From Planctomycetota bacterium (lineage in GTDB: Bacteria > Planctomycetota > Planctomycetia > Pirellulales > Lacipirellulaceae): a stretch of DNA of 64,000 nt. The DNA is taken from NCBI GenBank assembly GCA_029781135.1, contig JAKOXH010000062.1:1-64000 (forward strand), given 5' to 3'. Positions 24,765-33,188 of this stretch are shown one piece after another (within the stretch, counting starts at the first letter, position 1; every line of letters starts with the position of its first letter). The notes under the pieces are model-generated. The model saw only the letters and a list, made by a program, of their open reading frames with translations, was not told the origin of the DNA and did not search any database. The position numbers and the translations under genes were made by a program.

Positions 24765-25649
24765 ATGAAATACTTCCTGGTTCGGCTCGGTCCATTGGTT
24801 GTCGTCGCGATCGGCACCAATCTATTGCTCGTCGAACGCGTGCTACCGGCATTTCCGAGTCACACGTTTGACACGAATAGCCAAGGCTGGAAAATCGCCG
24901 GTTCGTCTACCGACTATGGACCACCGACCACCGATGATGGCGCGGACGTCGCTTGGGATAATCGCGGCAATCCTGGTGGGGCGCTGAGTCTGGGTGATTA
25001 CTACTATGCCACGTGGATTTCGGCGCCGGCACCGTTCTTGGGCAATCAAGCGGATATGTTCGGGAAGGCGTTTTCGTACGATATTCGCATCCGCTACACC
25101 GACACGACAAGTTTCCCGTATCCCACGGCCGCCATTCGTAGCGGCAGCCTGACATTGCTTTACACGATTGCCACGCCTCCACTCGACACGTGGCAAACCC
25201 GGGTAGTCACGTTCGATCCGGCCCTGTGGACGGTCGACGTAGGGCAGGGAGCGCCAACTCCGGGCGCAACGGCCACCGCCGCGCAAATGCAGAGCGTTCT
25301 TGGCAACTTGGAAAAACTGTATCTCTTGACCGAATGGCGAACCGGCCCCGACGATACGAGCGTCGACAATATTGGCGTTGGCTTCTCGACGGGACTCGAG
25401 GGCGACTACAATCTTAATGGCGCGGTTGGCGCCGCCGACTTTGTCTTGTGGCGCCATTCCTTGGGCAGCGTGTACACGCAGAACGACTACGTCATCTGGC
25501 GTTCCCACTTCGGCCAGACGGCCGGTAGCGGCACTGCACTGCCATCGGAGCAACTAGCGGCGGTGCCCGAGGCCTCGGCCATCAGTTTGCTGGCGTGGGG
25601 AAGTGTGGCGGTGGCCATGCGGCCCTGCCGGCGACGCCGCGGCGGATAG
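24765..25649 (+). CDS. Laminin-B-like exported protein with dockerin and PEP-CTERM-like end
   Basis: The N-terminal signal segment (LVVVAIGTNLLLVERVLPAF) is followed by a domain that starts FDTNSQGWKI and contains DYYYATWISAPAPFLGN, which resembles laminin B / domain IV modules found in planctomycete surface proteins. A dockerin-like unit is at about residues 207-250 (GDYNLNGAVGAADFVLWR and FGQTAG). The end is VPEA, a hydrophobic stretch and RRRRGG, a variant PEP-CTERM signal. It lies 163 nt after a similar gene on the same strand, and the two dockerins are close relatives, which suggests a shared surface assembly. Confidence 0.78.
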   Translation: MKYFLVRLGPLVVVAIGTNLLLVERVLPAFPSHTFDTNSQGWKIAGSSTDYGPPTTDDGADVAWDNRGNPGGALSLGDYYYATWISAPAPFLGNQADMFGKAFSYDIRIRYTDTTSFPYPTAAIRSGSLTLLYTIATPPLDTWQTRVVTFDPALWTVDVGQGAPTPGATATAAQMQSVLGNLEKLYLLTEWRTGPDDTSVDNIGVGFSTGLEGDYNLNGAVGAADFVLWRHSLGSVYTQNDYVIWRSHFGQTAGSGTALPSEQLAAVPEASAISLLAWGSVAVAMRPCRRRRGG

Positions 25650-25767
25650 AATCGCTGCCGAGCGGGGCGCTGGTGAAGTGGACTTCGCCCCTCCCTTAAT
25701 CCCTCCCCGTCGAAGGGGAGGGAGACGGACCAGCGGGGCCGACCTGTTTTTCAAACCGGCGACGCTG

Positions 25768-25857
25768 TGTGGGAGTCGTCCCCGACGCCGATTTCGCGCA
25801 AACTTCGAGAGCGGATTGAAGTGCGACGTCCCATCGGGGTCGGAGACCCCTCCCACA
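25768..25857. repeat. Inverted repeat TGTGGGAG...CTCCCACA
   Basis: The arms read TGTGGGAG, then CCCCGAC and CCGAT, mirrored by ATCGG, GTCGG and CTCCCACA. The element lies in the spacer after the second PEP-CTERM gene, next to a CCCTCCC...GGGAGGG repeat at 25685-25722. Confidence 0.6.
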
Positions 25858-25915
25858 AGTTTGTCTGACTTCAACATCTGATTGGTCCTGGACAGACCAA
25901 GTCACTATCGGGTGG

Positions 25916-27292
25916 CTATTTGCGTATGTCGTAACAGGCGATGACGTCGCCTTCGCGGACGTAGAGCTTGCCGTCGAGGATGACGGGGTGGGCCCAGCTG
26001 GGCCGGTCGCCGCCGCTGCCAGGGACTTTGAAGTGGCTCACCGCCTGGAACGACTCGGGCGACGCCTTCACGAGGGCCATCGTGCCGTCGGCATAGTGAA
26101 CGTAGAGATGGTCATCGGCCACGACGATCGAGGCCGAATTGCTGCCGGGGCCGCGCGACTTCCACTTCACTTTGCCCGTCATCAGCTCGGCACACCAGAG
26201 GACGCCTTTGTCCTCGGTATCGCCGTAGAGGTAATCGCCCACGAGCACGACGCCGCCGTGCTTATTGCTCAACTCGGTTTTGAGCGGGTAGACGACCTCC
26301 ATTTTCACGTCGCCATCGCCGCCGGCCACTTGCTTGAGCAGCGCGCCGCCGCGGCCGTAACCGGCCACGTAGAACACGAGGTCGTCGCGAACGACGGGAG
26401 TGGGGATGACGGCCGTGGTTTGGTCGATGTCGAACTTCCAGAGCAGTTTGCCGTCGGTGGCCCGCACGCCCATCGCGCCGCTGCCGGTGGATTGCACGTA
26501 CACGCGCGTGCCGCCGACGTTGGTGATGACGATCGACGAATGGGCGGCGCCGCGGTTGCCGGGCCAGGCGGCGGCCCAGCGCTTGTCGCCGGTCTTCTTA
26601 TCGAGTGCGACCATCGTGTTGGTTGGGCCGCCGGGCGTGCAGAGGAGCAGGTCGCCATCGACGGTGGCCGATTCGCTGTAGCCCCACATCTCGGCCTTCT
26701 TGCCGTCGAAATCCTTCTTGAGATCCTTGCGCCAAAGTTCCTTGCCGTCGGTCGTCGAGCAGATGAGCGCGCCGTGTGGCGTGATGACATACAGGCGGTC
26801 GCCGTCGATCGTGGGCGTGCTGCGAGCGTTTTGCCAATCGGGCTTGCCTTCGGTCCACGATTCGCCGGCCTTGGTCTGCCATAGTTGTTTTCCATCGGCT
26901 TGATTGTAGCAGACGAGATATTCGTCCTTGTCCTGGGCGGTGGAAGGTTCGTCGCCGAGCGTGTAAATGCGGCCGTCGACGATGGCCAAACTCGCGTAGC
27001 CGCGGCCGGCGCCGGTGGTCTTCCAAACCAGCTTCGGCCCGCCCGCGGGCCATTCCGTGAGCAGGCCCTTATCGGGGGCGGTGGCCGTGCGCTGCGGCCC
27101 GCGGAACGTAGGCCAGCTATCGTCCCCGCGCGCCAGCCCGGCCAGCACGAATAAAAACGCACACGATGCGAGTAACTGTTTCGAGACCGTCAACGATGAA
27201 GGGGACAGTCCCATTTTGCTCCGCGGACTCCGCAAAATTGGGACAGTCCCCAACGGCTTCGACGCGGCACATTGCAACAGACGGTTATTCAT
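25916..27292 (-). CDS. Exported PQQ-like beta-propeller protein
   Basis: A beta-propeller of repeated WD/PQQ-like blades, each with a pattern such as GKELWR, GKLLWKFD or GKVKWKSRG. It opens with SWPTFRGPQRTATAPDKG, the hallmark start of the planctomycete outer membrane protein assembly/PQQ-like family. None of the quinone-binding or catalytic residues of true PQQ dehydrogenases can be assigned, so a scaffold or binding role is likely. The signal core is QLLASCAFLFVLAGLARG. ATG at 27292 has GGAG 7 nt upstream; ATG at 27214 would give a tidier signal peptide but lies inside a palindromic repeat. The choice decides whether that repeat is translated. Confidence 0.8.
   Translation of the reverse strand: MNNRLLQCAASKPLGTVPILRSPRSKMGLSPSSLTVSKQLLASCAFLFVLAGLARGDDSWPTFRGPQRTATAPDKGLLTEWPAGGPKLVWKTTGAGRGYASLAIVDGRIYTLGDEPSTAQDKDEYLVCYNQADGKQLWQTKAGESWTEGKPDWQNARSTPTIDGDRLYVITPHGALICSTTDGKELWRKDLKKDFDGKKAEMWGYSESATVDGDLLLCTPGGPTNTMVALDKKTGDKRWAAAWPGNRGAAHSSIVITNVGGTRVYVQSTGSGAMGVRATDGKLLWKFDIDQTTAVIPTPVVRDDLVFYVAGYGRGGALLKQVAGGDGDVKMEVVYPLKTELSNKHGGVVLVGDYLYGDTEDKGVLWCAELMTGKVKWKSRGPGSNSASIVVADDHLYVHYADGTMALVKASPESFQAVSHFKVPGSGGDRPSWAHPVILDGKLYVREGDVIACYDIRK
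27201..27251. repeat. 51-nt palindrome in the leader of the PQQ-like gene
   Basis: GGGGACAGTCCC stands at the left end, and TGGGACAGTCCCC at the right end. ATTTTGC and GCAAAAT face each other around a central TCCGCGGA. The length is 17 codons, so the frame is kept if translation starts at 27292. Confidence 0.75.
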
Positions 27293-27520
27293 TGATGGGC
27301 TCCAGATTCGGTTGGTAGAAACTCGGCAGCGACTCAGTGGTGGCTCTATCGACAGTGCGATGGCCTCGCAAAGCACTTCATCACACGCTCTAAGGATAAG
27401 CGCACGGGGCGGTGGGATCAACGGACGGGGCGTACGAGAGCCATGAGTTGAGTGTCAAGAGTCGAGAGCCGGGCAAACCCTCGCTGGCCTCTTCCTAGGA
27501 GGGAGAGGGAGCGAGCACCT

Positions 27521-28477
27521 CTACGCGCTGCCGATGAGGATGCCGGAGAGGAAGACGAGGAGGCCGCCGATGACGACTTGGAACGCGGCGGCGAGGAACG
27601 GCGTGTCCATATAGTGATTGCGAATGTAGGCAATGGCCGCGAGTTCGATGACGACGACGGCGATGGCGACCGCGGTGGCGGTGTAAAAGTCGGGGATGAG
27701 GTACGGCAGCGTGTGACCGATGCCGCCGAGCGTGGTCATGAGTCCGCAGACGATGCCGCGAATCCAGGGGTGGCCGCGGCCGGTGAGCGTGCCGTCGTCG
27801 GAGAGTGCTTCGGCGAAGCCCATGCTGATGCCGGCGCCGATCGAGGCGGCAAGGCCGACGCGGAAGGCGTCGGGGCTGCTGCGGGTGGCGAAGGCGGCGG
27901 CGAAGAGCGGAGCGAGCGTGCTGACGCTGCCGTCCATGAGGCCGGCGAGGCCGGGCTGCACGACTTGCAGCACGAACAGCCGGCGGCGGGCGGCGTCTTC
28001 CTGATCGCGCATGTCGGTCGTGAGTTTCTCGCGTTCGAGTTCCTCGGCGACGTGCGTGTGGTTGCGTTCCTCGGCGGCGAGGTCGCCGAGCAGGGTTCGC
28101 ACGCCGGCGTCGGTGGTGCGGCGCATCGCGGCTTCGTAGAATTGGCGGGTCTCCATTTCCATCGATTCGGCCAGCTTGCGGACGCGATCGATGCCGAGCG
28201 GCCGCATCAGCCAGACCGGTCGGCGGCGGATGAAGCCGCGGACATCTTGCTTGCGGATGAGCGGGATGTGTTCGCCGTAGCGCGTGCGGTAGAGCTCGAT
28301 CAGGCGACGTCGGTGGCCATCTTCCTCGGCCTGCATGCCGCGGAAGACGTCGGCGGTGGCTGGGTAATCGGCCTTCAGGTTTTCGGCCAGGTCGGCGTAG
28401 ATGCGGGAGTCCTCTTCCTCTTGCGAAATCGCGAGGGCGAGGATTTCTTGTTCGGAGAGGGAATCGAAGGAGCGCAT
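27521..28477 (-). CDS. mbfA: MbfA-like ferritin/VIT1 fusion, iron transport
   Basis: The N-terminal half (residues 1-165) is a ferritin-like diiron bundle. Ligand pairs are visible in EEEDSRIYADLAE, AEEDGH (ExxH), ESMEMETRQFYE and AAEERNH (ExxH). The C-terminal half is a VIT1/CCC1-type membrane domain with about five segments, including GSVSTLAPLFAAAFA and GAGISMGFAEALSDDG. This order is that of membrane-bound ferritin A, which exports iron and protects against peroxide in alphaproteobacteria. The gene stands alone here. Regulation by iron cannot be read from the upstream sequence. Confidence 0.88.
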   Translation of the reverse strand: MRSFDSLSEQEILALAISQEEEDSRIYADLAENLKADYPATADVFRGMQAEEDGHRRRLIELYRTRYGEHIPLIRKQDVRGFIRRRPVWLMRPLGIDRVRKLAESMEMETRQFYEAAMRRTTDAGVRTLLGDLAAEERNHTHVAEELEREKLTTDMRDQEDAARRRLFVLQVVQPGLAGLMDGSVSTLAPLFAAAFATRSSPDAFRVGLAASIGAGISMGFAEALSDDGTLTGRGHPWIRGIVCGLMTTLGGIGHTLPYLIPDFYTATAVAIAVVVIELAAIAYIRNHYMDTPFLAAAFQVVIGGLLVFLSGILIGSA

Positions 28478-28625
28478 GGGGAGGGCGAGGCGCGAGTTGT
28501 GAGGCGCGAAGGAAAGAATGAGGAATGGGAGTGGCGAATGGGGAGTGGGGAATTCAGAGCGACTTTGGACGACAGATTATTAACGGCTAACAGCTAACAG
28601 CTAACGACTTACACCTTACGACCAG

Positions 28626-28734
28626 CCCTTTGAAGCTAGCTTGTTTTTCCCGAGGAAAACTGCAAAGTCGAAATGACGTGCGTCAGCTGAACTTGCTTGT
28701 TTCTCGGGAATCGTGAGGTGACAGCTTCAAAGGG
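28626..28734. other. Structured intergenic element
   Basis: A perfect 12-nt inverted repeat (CCCTTTGAAGCT at 28626-28637, AGCTTCAAAGGG at 28723-28734) encloses a small hairpin (TTTTCC CGA GGAAAA) and a second CTTGTTT..TCGGGAA block. There is no reading frame. It could be a palindromic repeat or a small RNA; just upstream lies TTAACGGCTAACAGC repeat text. Confidence 0.45.
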
Positions 28735-28754
28735 GTGACCTTACGACTTACACC

Positions 28755-29153
28755 TTATTCCGATGCCAGCTCGACGAGGTGGCCGTCGGGGTCGTAGACG
28801 AATAGTTGTTTGTAGCCATCGGGGCGGACTTGGATGGGCGAGGCGATACGGACGTTGTGGGCGGCGATGGTATCGAGCGTTTGGGCGACGTCGTCGACGG
28901 CGAAGGCGAAGTGGTGGCCGCGGGGGATAATCGTGGTGCCGCGGTCGGCCCAGCCGGCCTGCCCTGCCTCGCCACTTTGCTGCGTGGCGTGGATTTGGAC
29001 GCTACCGAGTTGGAACCACTTGCCCGGGAAGCTGAACGCCGGGCGCGGCACTTCCGTCATGCCGAGGAATTCGACGTAGAAGCGGCGCGTGGCTTCGAGG
29101 TCGCGGCAGATGATCGTGAGATGGTCGAAGGCGGTGGCGTGAAGGGAGGGCAT
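28755..29153 (-). CDS. VOC-family (glyoxalase-like) protein
   Basis: A single vicinal-oxygen-chelate domain of 132 residues with both beta-alpha-beta-beta-beta units. DHLTIICRDLEATRRFYVEFLG opens the first, and HHFAFAVDDVAQTLDTI opens the second; the last strand is YDPDGHLVELAS. Metal-ligand positions His (DHLT), His (GHHFAF) and Glu (LVELAS) are present, so it is probably an active metalloenzyme such as a lyase, isomerase or dioxygenase. The substrate cannot be predicted. Confidence 0.85.
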   Translation of the reverse strand: MPSLHATAFDHLTIICRDLEATRRFYVEFLGMTEVPRPAFSFPGKWFQLGSVQIHATQQSGEAGQAGWADRGTTIIPRGHHFAFAVDDVAQTLDTIAAHNVRIASPIQVRPDGYKQLFVYDPDGHLVELASE

Positions 29154-29245
29154 GGCGAGGGGCGAGTTATGAGGCGCGAGGCACGAAAGGAGAAAGTCGA
29201 AGTGATAATCTGTATGTATAGAGTACCAATTGGCATTTCACTTCG

Positions 29246-30154
29246 CTACCGCTCGTCCTGAGGAGCGATTGGTAAATCGGCGTAAACTATCTCGGAGCCG
29301 TACAGCCTCTTTGCCGTCGCCACCACAGTGCCTTGATTAGAAATTATTTCGCTGAATCTATAGCCGCGCCATTTCTGCTTCTGGTCGACGCTCCAATTGG
29401 CTCCGATGACATGTAGTTTGAACGGCTTCACGCGTTCAGGCAACCGCTCTAAGAACCATTCCGCTGGGTGCTCGTCGTCGACCCAGGCGATCGAATAAAG
29501 GAGCGCCCACAAGTGGCGATCTTGGTACTTCTCCAAAATGGTATGAATATCGAAACAAATGGCGAGACCGACGCGACCGTATTCGGTGTCATAGGTTTGA
29601 ATACCGCGATCGCCAGGAGTGGTCCACGACTTTTCGGGATAGGGCCAGGGAGTGAGTTTGCGGTAATGAGCGACTAACTCACCACGAGGGTTCGCGAGGC
29701 AAACGGTATTGTAGTAAATCGGTCTTGCTGGATCCGTTTTCGAATCGACCTCGACGAGAGGGATCGTAAGATAGACTCCCAATTGTTTGGCGAGATCACA
29801 AAAGTGTTTGGTGGAAGGGCCCGGTATGCTTTCCGCATAATTGGCTGGATCAAGACCGACAAAAGCGGGCTCGATGGGACGTCCCTTGACATGCCAATTG
29901 GTCTTCAGATCTTGCGACAAGTAGCCGGTGATTGCCGCTTCGGGGAGCACGACGATCTTTGCTCCGTGGCCAGCCGCTTGTTTGACGAGTGCGGTCAGCT
30001 GGACGGTATTCTCGGCCGCTTTGCCGAGGTCGGAAGAGCATTGGACAGCGGCCACACGAACCGTTTGCGGCACGGGCACGCTCGATTCAGCAGCAACAAC
30101 TCTAGTTGTGGCAACAATGGCCATGATGACTGAGACATATCGATAAGTGTTCAT
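29246..30154 (-). CDS. Exported nitrilase-superfamily amidohydrolase
   Basis: A carbon-nitrogen hydrolase of 302 residues. The catalytic triad is complete: Glu in VLPEAAITGY, Lys in HYRKLTPWP and Cys in GLAICFDIH. The N-terminal segment VSVIMAIVATTRVVAAES is a signal peptide, so the enzyme works outside the cytoplasm, which is less common in this family. ATG at 30154 is chosen because it gives this signal peptide; the open frame reaches 30442. No ribosome-binding site is clear. It would hydrolyse an amide or nitrile bond; the substrate is unknown. Confidence 0.82.
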   Translation of the reverse strand: MNTYRYVSVIMAIVATTRVVAAESSVPVPQTVRVAAVQCSSDLGKAAENTVQLTALVKQAAGHGAKIVVLPEAAITGYLSQDLKTNWHVKGRPIEPAFVGLDPANYAESIPGPSTKHFCDLAKQLGVYLTIPLVEVDSKTDPARPIYYNTVCLANPRGELVAHYRKLTPWPYPEKSWTTPGDRGIQTYDTEYGRVGLAICFDIHTILEKYQDRHLWALLYSIAWVDDEHPAEWFLERLPERVKPFKLHVIGANWSVDQKQKWRGYRFSEIISNQGTVVATAKRLYGSEIVYADLPIAPQDER

Positions 30155-30398
30155 ACGCAAACGATTCGTGGACGCGGACCGATAGTATTCCTCTACTTGC
30201 CAGCATTCACTCATACCAATTATCGATATTGGCGAACTAGAATCATGGCCTGTATGCCGTAGAAGTTGTTTGGGCAGGAAAAGTCGGAATCGCCAGCCCG
30301 TATCAAATGTGAGCGTCCCTTCCCTGCCCTTTCCTCTCATGCAGGCGAAGTCTTCGTCCGTTCCGTTACGCGGCGATATCGAAAGGCTTGCCGCGTCG

Positions 30399-30572
30399 TC
30401 AGCGAGTCGGCGACTTTTCAAGTCGCTTCGGCTGGCGAGCAACTACGATCCGACCACTTTCTCTTTGGCGGCGCACCAAATCGGCCAGCAAGGCGCGAAT
30501 GTCGCCGGCGAAACGTGACGCATGGGCTTCACGTGTATTGCGAATCTCTGCGAGGATCGAATCAGGTTTCAT
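30399..30572 (-). CDS. Small partner of the PIN-domain protein, likely antitoxin
   Basis: A 57-residue frame begins 9 nt after the PIN gene stop, on the same strand. The product starts MKPDSILAEIRNTREAHA, continues as one helix with RALLADLVRRQRESGRIVV, and ends in a basic stretch. Small proteins of this pattern (a MKPDxILxEIRxTRE start and SGRxVV) often accompany PIN toxins in planctomycetes and cyanobacteria, as far as I recall. The order toxin first, antitoxin second is the reverse of classic vapBC. No DNA-binding fold can be recognised. Confidence 0.6.
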   Translation of the reverse strand: MKPDSILAEIRNTREAHASRFAGDIRALLADLVRRQRESGRIVVARQPKRLEKSPTR

Positions 30573-30581
30573 ACTGCAATT

Positions 30582-31049
30582 CTACAACAATTCCTCCGGA
30601 GTGCAAATCAGAGGCATTTTGAAACCGAGTGAATCACAGACCAATTCAATCGGCGGTCGATTGACCGCGTTGGCAATATGCGTGCAGTTCCATGTGAGCA
30701 AGAAGTCGATGCCGTTGATAACGGCCAAAGCAATATGCACGGCATCGTCGGCAGCTCTGACGGGAAGTGAGAGCTCTCGGATTAGCGATTCGATGAGCTC
30801 CTCAGTTCCCGGCTGCGGTTCGATTAGAGGAATGTCTTGCAGAACCGTGAGCCGCCGTGCGACCGCATCCGAATCTCCAGCACTCGCTTCATCGATGACC
30901 AATTGCGAAATGAAGAGGTCGAATTGACCGCGACGATTGTCCCACCAGTCGCGTGTGATTTCTTGACGCGCGGCCATCACCAGTTCCGGGCTACGCCACG
31001 CGGTGAGGTAGCTGGGAATCGTGGTTTCCAGGTAAACGGAAAGAAGCAT
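30582..31049 (-). CDS. PIN-domain protein, VapC-like toxin
   Basis: A PIN-domain protein of 155 residues. The start SVYLETTIPSYL matches the first strand with an acidic residue (Glu where many have Asp), SQLVIDEASAGD holds the second acid, RAADDAVHIALAVINGIDFLLTWNCTHIAN holds the third and fourth. Such proteins are Mg-dependent ribonucleases and often toxins. AAGGA lies 9 nt before the ATG. It begins 12 nt after the end of the peptide-transporter ATPase gene and may be co-transcribed with it. The next gene, at 9 nt, is its likely partner. Confidence 0.78.
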   Translation of the reverse strand: MLLSVYLETTIPSYLTAWRSPELVMAARQEITRDWWDNRRGQFDLFISQLVIDEASAGDSDAVARRLTVLQDIPLIEPQPGTEELIESLIRELSLPVRAADDAVHIALAVINGIDFLLTWNCTHIANAVNRPPIELVCDSLGFKMPLICTPEELL

Positions 31050-31061
31050 ATAGGTTTGTCC

Positions 31062-32978
31062 TTATGCTTTCGCCCGTTCGGCGACGCGGCGGCGGATGAG
31101 GTCGAGGTCGTCCTTGGGGGTGGCGTCGATGAGGCGACGGGTGTAGGCTTCGCGCGGGTTGCTGTAAATGTTTTCGGAGGGGCCGAATTCAAGAATCTTG
31201 CCGTCGTTCATGACGGCCATCATGTCGGCCATGAACTTTACGACACTGAGGTCGTGGCTGATGAAGATGTAGGTGAGGCCGCGTTTATCTTGCAGTTCCT
31301 TGAGCAGGTTCAGCACTTGGGCCTGCACGCTCACATCGAGTGAAGAGACGGATTCATCGCAAATGATGAACTCCGGGCCGGCGGCCAGCGCGCGGGCGAT
31401 GCAGATGCGTTGGCGTTGTCCGCCGCTGAATTCGTGCGGATAACGGCGGAGAAATTGCGGGCCGAGACCGACTTCCTTGAGGAGGGCGGCGGCGCGGTCG
31501 CGGCGGTCGGCACGGCTCGAGCCGATGCGCTGGATGACCATCGGTTCGGTGATGGCCGATTCGATCGTCATGCGCGGGTTCAACGAACCGTAGGGGTCTT
31601 GGAAGATGATCTGCATCTTGCCACGCAGGGCGCGGAGTTCGCCGCCGGAAAGTTGGGCGAGGTCGATGCCGCGGTAAAGGACTTGGCCGCCGGTAGGTTC
31701 GATGAGGCGGAGAATCGCCCGGCCGGTGGTGGTTTTGCCGCAGCCGCTTTCACCGACGAGGCCGAGCGTTTGGCCTGGGTAGACGTTGAAGCTCACGTCA
31801 TCGACCGCACGGATGTGATCGACCGTGCGGGCGAGGATGCCACGGCGAACGGGGAAATACACCTTCAAGTTCTTTACCGCGAGGAGTGGTTGCGTGCCTT
31901 CGGCGACGGTTTGCGAATCGGGGGCGTGTTCGCCTTCTTCCCACGGGTGGCCGATCCAAGAGAGTTCCGATTTGGGGTGGAGGAGCCGGCCGCGGCCCGC
32001 GGTTTCAAGATGCTTGAGCCGCTCGGGGGTCATCTTTTTTTCGATGATGCGGATTGAGGGGGAGACGGGAGAGGGGGCGGGGGGTGATGGCGGTAGATTC
32101 GGCGTTGCCGCCGACGCTAAGGGCTGTGTTCCGCCGTTGGTGATGGTCTCCATGAAGTCGTCGACGGTGGGGAGGCGACGGTACTTCGTTTCGAGGCGTG
32201 GGCGGCAGGCGAGCAGGCCTTTGGTATAGGGGTGTTTGGGATTGCTGAAGATGTCGAGCACCGGGCCATACTCGACTTCTTCGCCGCGGTACATGACCAG
32301 CACATCGTCGGCGATTTCGGCGATCACGCCGAGGTCGTGCGTGATGAAGATGATGGCCATGCCGCGGGTGTCGCGGAGTTCGCGGAGGATTTCGAGGATT
32401 TGGGCTTGGATCGTGACGTCGAGCGCGGTGGTGGGTTCATCGGCAATCAGCAGTTGCGGGTTGCATGAGAGGGCCATCGCGATCATGACACGCTGTTTTT
32501 GGCCACCGGACATTTGATGCGGGTAGGAATCGACGCGCTGCTCCGGTTTGGGGAGGCCGACTTCGCGCATCAGGTCGATGGCCCGTTGGCGGGCTTCGGC
32601 TTTGCTGACGCGTTGGTGGAGGATGATCGCCTCCATGATCTGGGCGCCGACCGTGAAGACCGGGTTGAGCGAGGTCATCGGCTCTTGGAAGATCATGCTG
32701 ATATCGCGGCCGCGGATCGATTGCATCTCCCGTTCGGGCAGACCGACGAGGTCCTTGCCGAGGAACGAAATGCGGCCAGTTTCGATACGCGCGTTCGATG
32801 AGAGCAGCCGCATGATCGAGAGCGACGTGACGCTCTTGCCCGAGCCGCTCTCGCCGACGATGCCAAGCGTTCGGCCCTGTTCGAGGCGGAAGTCGAGGTC
32901 GTCGACGGCGCGGACGACGCCTTCCTCGGTGTGGAAGTAAGTGCGAAGGTCGGAGACTTCGAGGACGGAAGGAGGCAT
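31062..32978 (-). CDS. Oligopeptide ABC transporter, double ATPase (DppD-DppF in one chain)
   Basis: Two complete ABC ATPase domains lie in one protein of 638 residues. Domain 1 (about 1-265) has Walker A GESGSGKS, signature MSGGQKQR and Walker B LLIADEPTTALD. Domain 2 (about 365-630) has GESGCGKTT, FSGGQRQR and FIICDESVSSLD. This arrangement occurs in GsiA and YejF. The linker of about 100 residues has low complexity, and part of it (LASAATPNLPP) is encoded by a dispersed repeat shared with 12609-12650. It is the last gene of the transporter operon and powers import of oligopeptides or similar solutes. Confidence 0.93.
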   Translation of the reverse strand: MPPSVLEVSDLRTYFHTEEGVVRAVDDLDFRLEQGRTLGIVGESGSGKSVTSLSIMRLLSSNARIETGRISFLGKDLVGLPEREMQSIRGRDISMIFQEPMTSLNPVFTVGAQIMEAIILHQRVSKAEARQRAIDLMREVGLPKPEQRVDSYPHQMSGGQKQRVMIAMALSCNPQLLIADEPTTALDVTIQAQILEILRELRDTRGMAIIFITHDLGVIAEIADDVLVMYRGEEVEYGPVLDIFSNPKHPYTKGLLACRPRLETKYRRLPTVDDFMETITNGGTQPLASAATPNLPPSPPAPSPVSPSIRIIEKKMTPERLKHLETAGRGRLLHPKSELSWIGHPWEEGEHAPDSQTVAEGTQPLLAVKNLKVYFPVRRGILARTVDHIRAVDDVSFNVYPGQTLGLVGESGCGKTTTGRAILRLIEPTGGQVLYRGIDLAQLSGGELRALRGKMQIIFQDPYGSLNPRMTIESAITEPMVIQRIGSSRADRRDRAAALLKEVGLGPQFLRRYPHEFSGGQRQRICIARALAAGPEFIICDESVSSLDVSVQAQVLNLLKELQDKRGLTYIFISHDLSVVKFMADMMAVMNDGKILEFGPSENIYSNPREAYTRRLIDATPKDDLDLIRRRVAERAKA

Positions 32979-32983
32979 TGGGT

Positions 32984-33188
32984 GTTAGTCGTTAGGCGTT
33001 AGGCGTTAGTGGGGGCGAGGGGCGAGGGGCCAGAAGTCAAGAGTCGAGAGACAAGAGTCAAGAGCCAGAGTTGGTAGTGTTGCGTGAACAGGGAAGTCGA
33101 TGAAATCACGAGCGCTCTTGGAAATTTGAATCATTGTCTTATTCCCTCTTGGAATTCTGGCTCTTGACTCTTGTCTCTCCGCTCTTGT
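32984..33188. repeat. Repeat-rich spacer in the transporter operon
   Basis: Three families follow one another: GTTAGGCGTTAGGCGTTAG at 32986-33010, GGGCGAGGGGCGAGGGG at 33013-33029, and GTCAAGAGTCGAGAGAC text at 33036-33070 with its reverse complement at 33160-33188. The last two pair into a long imperfect hairpin. Confidence 0.6.
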
